Shown here in pieces: positions 9,801-20,895 of a stretch of 20,895 nucleotides of DNA; positions within the stretch are counted from its first letter, which is position 1, and every line of letters begins with the position of its first letter. The DNA comes from Dipetalonema caudispina (Eukaryota; Nematoda; Chromadorea; Rhabditida; Onchocercidae), in assembly GCA_013365325.1 (NCBI GenBank), contig JABVXV010000620.1, positions 1 through 20,895 on the forward strand, in the 5' to 3' direction. A program made the translations under genes and the position numbers. Below the pieces are notes generated by a model that saw only the letters and a list, made by a program, of their open reading frames with translations, had not been told where the DNA came from and did no database searches.

Positions 9801-11022
9801 ATTATTGTTCCCATTGTGGTTATCGTACAAATTGTTACATTGCGTCACAGCGACACAAATTCATCAAATGCAGAAAGGAACGAGGAGGGATGACGAGGCA
9901 AATTTAAGCTTTATCACTATTCTTACAAAGCAGCATACTTATAAATAAGGTGTGAAAAACATTTGCATTATTGTTACTGTTGTTTGAACTGCCACGACAC
10001 ATTGCAGCACTTAAATGGTATGAATAAGTATGTTGAATGATATAACTTGGATTTTGCTTATTGTAATCGTTCCTTATATAACTGTGTTTTTTGTATTTCT
10101 GACTTAATAAATATTGACAACCAGAAAAGAAAAAAAAAACACACAAATTAATGATATTCCAGTAAGGAACTTTAGTGGAGAGAGCAAATTTATTAAATTT
10201 AGTTGTGAGCATAGGAAGTAATTCTTGTTATGATGAAGGAATCGTAGCAGTTTAGACTGTTGATTTTCAGGCATTTATTAGTTCCGTATTTCAGAGCTCA
10301 ATTATTATCATCATTAGTTGTTTGTAATCGCTGTAAACGTGAATCCTGTATTGAACGAGACATTTTGGATCATGTGCGTAGTTGCAGTGGAGGACATTGT
10401 GTTGTTGTTGATCTGAAACAGGAAAAGAGCAATATCTTCAGCCAATGTAATGATGAGCTAGAGGTCAGTATTGTCTCATGTATTTTTCCACATTATTTTA
10501 CAGTTCGTCCCCAGAGTTATTTCTATCCTGGGGAACAGCGGAATGTTTAATTTTTAGTAATTTAGATTCGAAAAAGAGTAGAAATATCCTATTCTAAAGT
10601 TAATATTTTATGCAGTGATGAAAGGCTGGTTTGAGTGTCACACAAAGTTCTTAAGATTAATAAGTTTTGCTCATTAAACGTCTTTGCGTCGTATGTTGGA
10701 GTAGTGCCTCTTTCCAAACGCTCCAATTGATCCGGGTTTTCAACATTATGCCTCACATCCGTTTAATAAGAAGAGAAAAAAGAACTTGTCAGAAATTGGC
10801 AGGTTGATCAGGAGATGCTTTGTAATATTTCGAACGATTTTTTTACTTTTGTAGATGAAAATTTTTGCTCTTCGTCCGCAGGAGGAAACTACAACACCTA
10901 GTAATGGTGATACGGTGCCAAACTTACATAATTTTTGCCGTTTACGCGATCAAAATTCTTTGTCGCCCTCTCTTGTCAAAGCGAATATGGAGCTAAACAA
11001 CGCGCGTCTACACGTTTTGTGA
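6840..11022 (+). CDS. POGZ/ZNF280-like multi-C2H2 zinc-finger protein, about 8 exons
   Basis: Phase-consistent exons are 6840-6905, 7354-7656, 8005-8256, 8538-8769, 8906-9036, 9710-9897, 10271-10463 and 10855-11022, giving about 510 residues. Residues 5-18 (EVITIDNSDDDDSD) form a SUMO-interaction-like motif. Fingers follow: C124/C129/H142/H146, C168/C171/H184/H189, a short one at C198/C201/H210/H214, C223/C226/H239/H244, C252/C255/H278/H282, C289/C292/H305/H309, C341/C344/H354/H357, and two C2HC fingers, C361/C364/H377/C382 and C409/C412/H425/C429. The order, with LLCPFCLYCF and then a CxxCSLKF finger followed by K-W-I-S-K-S-V-Q, matches the block shared by POGZ and ZNF280 proteins, nuclear chromatin-associated factors. 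A basic stretch at 329-340 may be an NLS. No POGZ-type transposase domain is seen. Introns hold nothing notable. Uncertain points are the first exon's donor, a GC donor at 9898, and the 3' end, which may extend to 12465. Confidence 0.8.
9898..10270 (+). other. Apparent GC-AG intron in the zinc-finger gene
   Basis: The exon starting at 9710 meets TAA at 9905-9907 with no GT donor before it. ACG AG|GCAAAT at 9896-9903 resembles the GC-AG donor consensus AG|GCAAGT and leaves two bases. The acceptor TTTTCAG ending at 10270 needs exactly two bases, forming AGG (Arg391), and opens into a further C2HC finger. Without this splice the protein stops at 9904 and an AATAAA at 10106-10111 could end the transcript. 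The 373-bp intron also contains an antisense open frame that I consider chance. Confidence 0.6.
10106..10111 (+). terminator. Possible proximal poly(A) signal
   Basis: This AATAAA lies about 200 bases after the TAA reached if the GC-AG intron is retained. It could end a shorter isoform lacking the final zinc finger. Chance occurrence is likely in such AT-rich DNA. Confidence 0.3.
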
Positions 11023-11092
11023 GGTTTTTGTGAAATCTGTGATAGTTCTCATACACCATATGTTTAGTCATGAGGTAGAAATAAATTTTCAG

Positions 11093-11137
11093 TCACATGA
11101 AATGAATGATTCAGTTGACAGTGACGAAATTTTTTCT
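11093..11137 (+). other. Candidate small exon (acidic, 15 codons)
   Basis: ATTTTCAG ends at 11092 and opens a phase-0 stretch SHEMNDSVDSDEIFS before a possible GTTTAC donor at 11138. The peptide is acidic and serine-rich, as in the other tail exons of the zinc-finger gene. It could join a phase-0 donor at 11014 (CAC|GTTTTG) and feed the candidate exon at 11353-11376. It is a hypothesis only: the donor is weak and the exon is short. Confidence 0.25.
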
Positions 11138-11336
11138 GTTTACAAACTGTGCAATTGTATGTTATTGCTAAAATGTAGCTTAGTTGTTTATTGCCCAGTG
11201 ATGATTAAAACTTATTTGAATCAGTTGAGTAAGCTTCAAACATAGCACCAAATGCCGGAACATTTTAGAACTATTTCACTTTCGTACTTTTTTTCAATCT
11301 ATAGCTCCACTGAAATAAGAGTTATGGAAAGTTATA

Positions 11337-11342
11337 AATAAA
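11337..11342 (+). terminator. Possible poly(A) signal for the 11022 stop
   Basis: This AATAAA lies 315 bases downstream of the TGA at 11020-11022. It supports the simpler model in which the zinc-finger gene ends there, but it sits directly before an acceptor-like ATTTGCAG at 11352, so it is ambiguous. Confidence 0.3.
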
Positions 11343-11352
11343 ATATTTGCAG

Positions 11353-11410
11353 GAAGAGAATTTTTCCGAGGCCACGGTTTTCTTTTGCCGATATGCTCAA
11401 ATGTTCTTGA
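11353..11410 (+). other. Candidate 3' exon with two possible reading frames
   Basis: A good TTTGCAG acceptor precedes 11353. In phase 2 the exon reads KRIFPRPRFSFADMLKCS then TGA (11408-11410), and would join a GTGAGG donor at 11019 that bypasses the 11020 stop. In phase 0 it reads EENFSEAT to a GTTTTC donor at 11377 and could lead to the exon at 12310. Only transcript data can decide. The less AT-rich start of the segment favours an exon of some kind. Confidence 0.3.
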
Positions 11411-12309
11411 TCATCGTTCCATCATGTACTTCTTTTGACTTTTGTTATCAAGCATCTGTTGCTCATATGTTCATTTCGTATCATTTTGTGGAATTTCGAA
11501 AAAAAAAAAAGAAAATTCATGTCTTATAGATTTACTAATGAAATGATCAGGAAAATGATTTCATCAAATTTTGATAGTTAGATTTCAATCTTGATGATGT
11601 CTTTTTATCGTATTATGCTAACTTTAAAATTATTGGAAAACATGTATAAATTATTATAAATTTCTTAATGGTGGAAAAAATCTTCACTGTAATAAATATT
11701 CATAATTATTTTTAGAATCTTTGGACAGTATACCTTTCAGTCCTCTGCATTTGGCTCTGTTTTATGCCATTAATTGATTGATATGATTATTTGTCAAATG
11801 CTTTCCAATATATCTGAAACATTCCGCTTATACATATCCCTTGTTTGTATATTATGACGGAAGGAAAAATGAGCATGACGTTTGTTTATGTGTTAACAAC
11901 TAACTGATGTCATTATTTAGTTTTCTCTATGTTGTATTTATTTTTACTAAATGCAATTCTCCTTTGAATTTTTATAGCAGCGATGTAAGGAGTCCTTTAT
12001 ACTTCTCTACTTTACTCGCTTAATTTTCGCATCTGAAATAGGGATCATCACGGAGTAACTACTAATGTGTGTAGCTCTGTGAGGGAAAACACAGAATTTA
12101 TGAAAAAGGCATACACTCAAAAGTACTTGAAACTTATTTCATAATAATGTGGTTATTACTAGCCATCTTGGACTACTCTGACCATTAGTTTCAAACTCTC
12201 AAACTACAACTTGGAACAAGTCGCTCACAGTATTCTTGCGCTATTTCCTTTTAAAATGACCATGTCGAGAAACTCGTTAATCCGTTACAACTCTCATTTT
12301 GTAAAATAG

Positions 12310-12465
12310 ATTAATTGGGATCATGAAGAAGCATTTTCATCACCTGACTTGTTTCATGAAGAAGCATTTTCATCACCTGACTTGTTCCTTAACTTGAAAC
12401 AGCTGTTAACAATGAAGAAGACGGAAAATTTCGATGATGTAGATGGTGCTCATCCGAGAATGTAG
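12310..12465 (+). CDS. Coding-like terminal exon with duplicated 11-residue motif, possibly the 3' end of the zinc-finger gene
   Basis: A phase-0 frame of 51 codons opens directly after TAG 12307-12309, which can serve as a splice acceptor, and ends at TAG 12463-12465. It begins INWDHEEAFSSPDLF and repeats HEEAFSSPDLF exactly because of a 33-bp tandem duplication; the tail is mixed acidic and basic, ending DDVDGAHPRM. The duplication keeps the frame and the peptide is rich in Glu, Ser and Asp, like a disordered C-terminus. It could follow the 10463 exon, or the small candidates at 11093 and 11353, all phase 0. The acceptor has a weak pyrimidine tract. It could instead be an exon of a separate small gene or a chance frame. 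No domain is recognised. Confidence 0.4.
   Translation: MNWDHEEAFSSPDLFHEEAFSSPDLFLNLKQLLTMKKTENFDDVDGAHPRM
12321..12386. repeat. Exact 33-bp tandem duplication
   Basis: The 33-base unit beginning TCATGAAGAAGCATTTTCAT occupies 12321-12353 and is repeated without a mismatch at 12354-12386. The unit length is eleven codons and the surrounding frame stays open through both copies. Perfect identity suggests a recent event. Confidence 0.95.
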
Positions 12466-12950
12466 CTTATGGCAGCCAATTTATTGAGAAGTATTATGAG
12501 AGAATTTATTCATTTATAGGAAGGGAAGAGCATGTCTTTGATAAGTATTAATTTTTGTTCACATTTTGAGAGACAGTGTTGTGAGCTGTCGATGTGTCAC
12601 TATCAATTCATTTGATTTACTATGAAACATCCCATTAAATCTTATAAGTCGAGAAGCGAATGAGCGTATTCTGTTATAAATATAGATAAATGTGAAGTGT
12701 ATTGAAGTTATTTGGACAAATATTTTAGCAGAATATTAGCATGCAGACAGCACATATTGGTGATATACGGTGAAATAGATGCGCATGAAAGTTGATCATT
12801 TTGAAAGTATCTATATCAGAGTACCGTTGGTGAGTTAAGTTTAAAGTTAAATGAGATATTACTGACGAAGATTTAGTCAGAAATATTTAGAATAGAAAAT
12901 GAAGAATCGATGTCGACGATTTAAGGGAAACGCCTGCATCACTATGAAAT

Positions 12951-12956
12951 AATAAA
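12951..12956 (+). terminator. Possible distal poly(A) signal
   Basis: This AATAAA is about 490 bases after the stop at 12465 and would suit a transcript ending with that candidate exon. It is a weak call because the motif is common in this DNA. Confidence 0.25.
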
Positions 12957-13683
12957 TAGAAAACATTTGTTAATAAGATAGATATTCGGTGGAAATAATA
13001 GTTTTTATGAATAATTATTTTATTCCACATCATTTTACTGCTTTATATCATATTTTAAGAAAATATTGTCATTTCCAACATTTTCTATCAGCGATTTTCA
13101 GTTTTGCAGAACATCTACGTGTGAGGGCAGAAAAATTTAATCCATTATGCTAATTTTAAATGTTATGCAAGAATGCTGCAACAAGATTTTGAATCATTAG
13201 AAAGATTCACGACAGCAGTCATTTTTTCGGATTCAGCTTTCCATTCTAATTTTAGCATCTACACATCTATTTCTATGTCTTGACGGTAACGAATTGCAAT
13301 ATTTCAAGTGTTTGATATAATTTGCATTTCATCAGTATTGACAATACACTGAATATCACAAAGTTTTGATAATAAATAGGTAAGGATAAGAATGGCCGAA
13401 ACGGTGTTTCGTCACATTTGTCTGCAAGTGGAGCAGATTACAAAAGAACTGATCTCCGACCATTAAACTGAATTGACAAATAAGTGTCAAGGCACTTTCA
13501 GGAAATCTATCTCTGAACTTCGTAGATATAATCTAATACTACTTTCATTATCACTTATTCAGTTACCTATCATCATGTTTTAGAAGTTGGAGTGCATCTT
13601 TTTAAATTACAACAACTGTTTAACACAATGATGGATAAATGAATATAAGGTATCTAGGAATTCGAGAAGACATGATCGATGAA

Positions 13684-13689
13684 TTTATT
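13684..13689 (-). terminator. Likely poly(A) signal of the GST gene
   Basis: TTTATT on the plus strand reads AATAAA on the minus strand, about 145 bases after the GST stop codon, a usual spacing for a short nematode 3' UTR. Confidence 0.45.
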
Positions 13690-13833
13690 TCGAAATAAGA
13701 AAATTGTTTTTCTTTTCTCATCACTTAGAGCTTAAGAAGATTTCCCTAATACCTTTTACAGTATTACAGCAGTCGAAAAAATTTCAGGTAAGACCAAAAC
13801 AGTTTTTACTTCTATATTTTTCTATTTCTGAAA

Positions 13834-15578
13834 TTATGAACAATTTATTACATGGACAGCATTACTATTTGTATCTACCTTTTCTTTAGAATTGTTTCCC
13901 AGCTCAATTAGCTGTGAGATTCTCTCATACATATGTTTCACTGATGGATACCTGTCGAGATTTACTTTCTTCTCATGACCCATCAATGAATTGAAAAATG
14001 TATAAGTCATCAAGTCAACCCATGTAATCTGAAATATATCTTATTAGTATAATAATTAAGCCGCATGCAATAGTCTGCAAATGCATGTCTAACAAAGTTG
14101 CATAGTCTAGTTTGTAAACCATTCCTAGTCATAGTCAAAGCACCAACCATCAGATACACTTACTTTACAAGGAGAGTTTACTCTATTACCTCTTCTCCAA
14201 TCAGATAAGAAGTATTATTGTTGGTCAATTGTTTCTCAATAATGGATGCGACGCGATTGTAAACTTTTTTAAGTTTTATGTCATCAGCTATTATGTCCTG
14301 AAAGCATTATATAACAACAAAAATGTCCACGTTGAAGCTTCAGGTTATACTAAACTAGCTAGCAAATAATAGAGAAAAATGTACTTTAAACAATATGTAC
14401 AACTTTTGAAATTCACTTTGATACGTTCAGTGTTCATTTCAAAACTTTCTAGCAAAGTTTTACCAAGAAATTACTGACAATTTATAATTTTATAAACTTA
14501 TAACTCCCAGAAAATGTAACCTGAAATTTAGAATCAATTCAAAAATGTCAATATATATAAAACTGCTATCATCTAAATGAGTAACTAACATTAGCATTGC
14601 TATCGTTATCATCATCCGTTGGTCCGAAAATTGAAACCTGAGCTTCAAGGAGGATATCAGCAAACATGTCGAGCAATGCATCTGTTGTTGTAGTTTGTCC
14701 GGATAGTCCTGTCAAATCACTCACTCTTCAAGATCAGAAAGGAGCGATGGATAAGCGATTTTAGTCAAAGTTACCAACTAAAATTATTTCAAACATCTTT
14801 CAATTATAACAGACTTAACAAAGAGTCTTCTACGGCAGAATTTTACTATCTATAACAATATAAAACAAATTCAGCATTAGCCTGTCAGTACAACAATTGA
14901 CAAATTATCAAAATAAGTTACTTATTTCTATCAAAATTATTAATAAATTACTTTTTCGAGTGAAATAGCCTTTCCTAACGATATTTGCATGCATAAATAA
15001 TAGAAAAGAAACATGATATGAGATGATACAACTATGAAAAACTTACCGAATCTCCAGGCTAAATGACGACAGATGGCAGTCTGTCCACTCAGCTTGATAC
15101 CATCAATTTCCAGTATTGGTAGTGTCCCAAGTGGTGCCTCTGTAAACTTTTTATTTTTATATTTCATATTTCCAACATTTCCTGAACTAAAATTTAAATT
15201 TGGAAATCTTTAAACGAACCAAAAGATATTAGGGATAACATTTCACTACATCTTCCTCCCCTTCCACCTTCTCTATTTCATTGCTTTCGCTCTTATTTCA
15301 AATAGACAGAAATTTTCTTATCTTGAAACTGTTATTACTTTTTTGTCTCTCAAGTGAAATGCTACTTTCGTTCCCATACTTCTGTATCATCCTTGAAATT
15401 TAAAAATTGCCAAAATTCCTAAACCATTTCTAATGGCATCCCATTGTTCTTTCCCATTAATACTGATATCTTCATACGGTACATTTGCCATCTTGAATAT
15501 CAGCTTTGCTAATTTACCACTTCTCTGATCATTGCAGTTGTATAGTTTGAATTTCGGCAACAGCATATCTATCGCCAT
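13834..15578 (-). CDS. Divergent sigma-like glutathione S-transferase, 5 exons
   Basis: Minus-strand exons 15578-15425, 15139-15047, 14708-14590, 14297-14190 and 14028-13834 join in consistent phase with GT-AG introns into 222 residues. The N-terminal thioredoxin-like half has FKL, YED (35-37), W46, LPILEIDG (58-65) with the cis-proline P59, and AICRHLAWRFG. The helical half has TDALLDMFADIL and LIGEEITWVDL, whose T160/D163 form the N-capping box. Such enzymes conjugate glutathione or isomerise prostaglandins in the cytosol or, in some filariae, outside the cell. Oddities: a gapless match to sigma GSTs puts Asn14 at the catalytic Tyr (Tyr13 is adjacent), and the usual QS before xAI reads GQ (70-71). 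An acidic insert (about 112-128) lengthens it. ATG follows GATCCGCAG, possibly a weak acceptor, so an upstream signal-peptide exon cannot be excluded. The last exon could splice earlier, at 13879. Confidence 0.85.

Positions 15579-20895
<5,317 letters not shown>

Larger units (their letters stand above)
12466..13833. other. Convergent intergenic interval, no supported gene
   Basis: This interval separates the plus-strand zinc-finger gene or candidate exon from the minus-strand GST gene. It is AT-rich and holds possible poly(A) signals for each side: AATAAA at 12951 on the plus strand and at 13684-13689 on the minus strand. A plus-strand open frame at 13704-13889 runs antisense into the last GST exon and is taken as chance. 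Confidence 0.55.

Noticed and set aside
9904..10212. Minus-strand open frame of 102 codons
   Set aside because: It lies inside the GC-AG intron or 3' UTR of the zinc-finger gene, is low complexity (poly-Phe, Asn/Ser runs) and has no supporting signals.
13704..13889. Plus-strand open frame of 61 codons
   Set aside because: It runs antisense into the last exon of the GST gene and shows no motif.

Overview
The window looks like nuclear DNA from a nematode, most likely a filarial or other spirurid species. It is very AT-rich. Its genes are broken into short exons bounded by GT/AG signals with nematode-style acceptors (TTTTCAG, TTGCAG, TTTATAG), and the recognisable proteins fit an animal of this kind. 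The species call is inference. I see no bacterial operon, tRNA, rRNA, CRISPR array or intact mobile element.

Three multi-exon genes could be rebuilt by chaining exons whose splice phases agree. Gene 1 (1215-3518, plus) is a secreted, probably GPI-anchored Ly6/uPAR three-finger protein with ten cysteines, resembling the nematode ODR-2/HOT group. Gene 2 (6840-11022 or further, plus) encodes a multi-zinc-finger nuclear protein of the POGZ/ZNF280 type. It has an N-terminal SUMO-interaction-like motif and an apparent GC-AG intron. A further coding-like exon at 12310-12465, carrying an exact 33-bp tandem duplication, may be its true 3' end. Gene 3 (13834-15578, minus) is a glutathione S-transferase with a sigma-like fold but altered glutathione-site residues. 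Genes 2 and 3 converge on the interval 12466-13833.

The remaining sequence is mostly non-coding. Positions 1-1214 and 3519-6833 hold no gene I can support, although the second contains small imperfect direct repeats and a possible decayed reading frame near 4528-4728. Positions 15579-20775 are about 5.2 kb of AT-rich DNA with no convincing exon. The window ends inside a long pure TTA microsatellite (20776-20895).

The three genes have no obvious shared pathway: a surface protein, a chromatin-associated zinc-finger protein and a glutathione-fold protein. I found no evidence of a new multi-gene system. The points most worth checking are the GC-AG intron and alternative ends of gene 2, the G-site changes in gene 3, and the duplicated exon at 12310.
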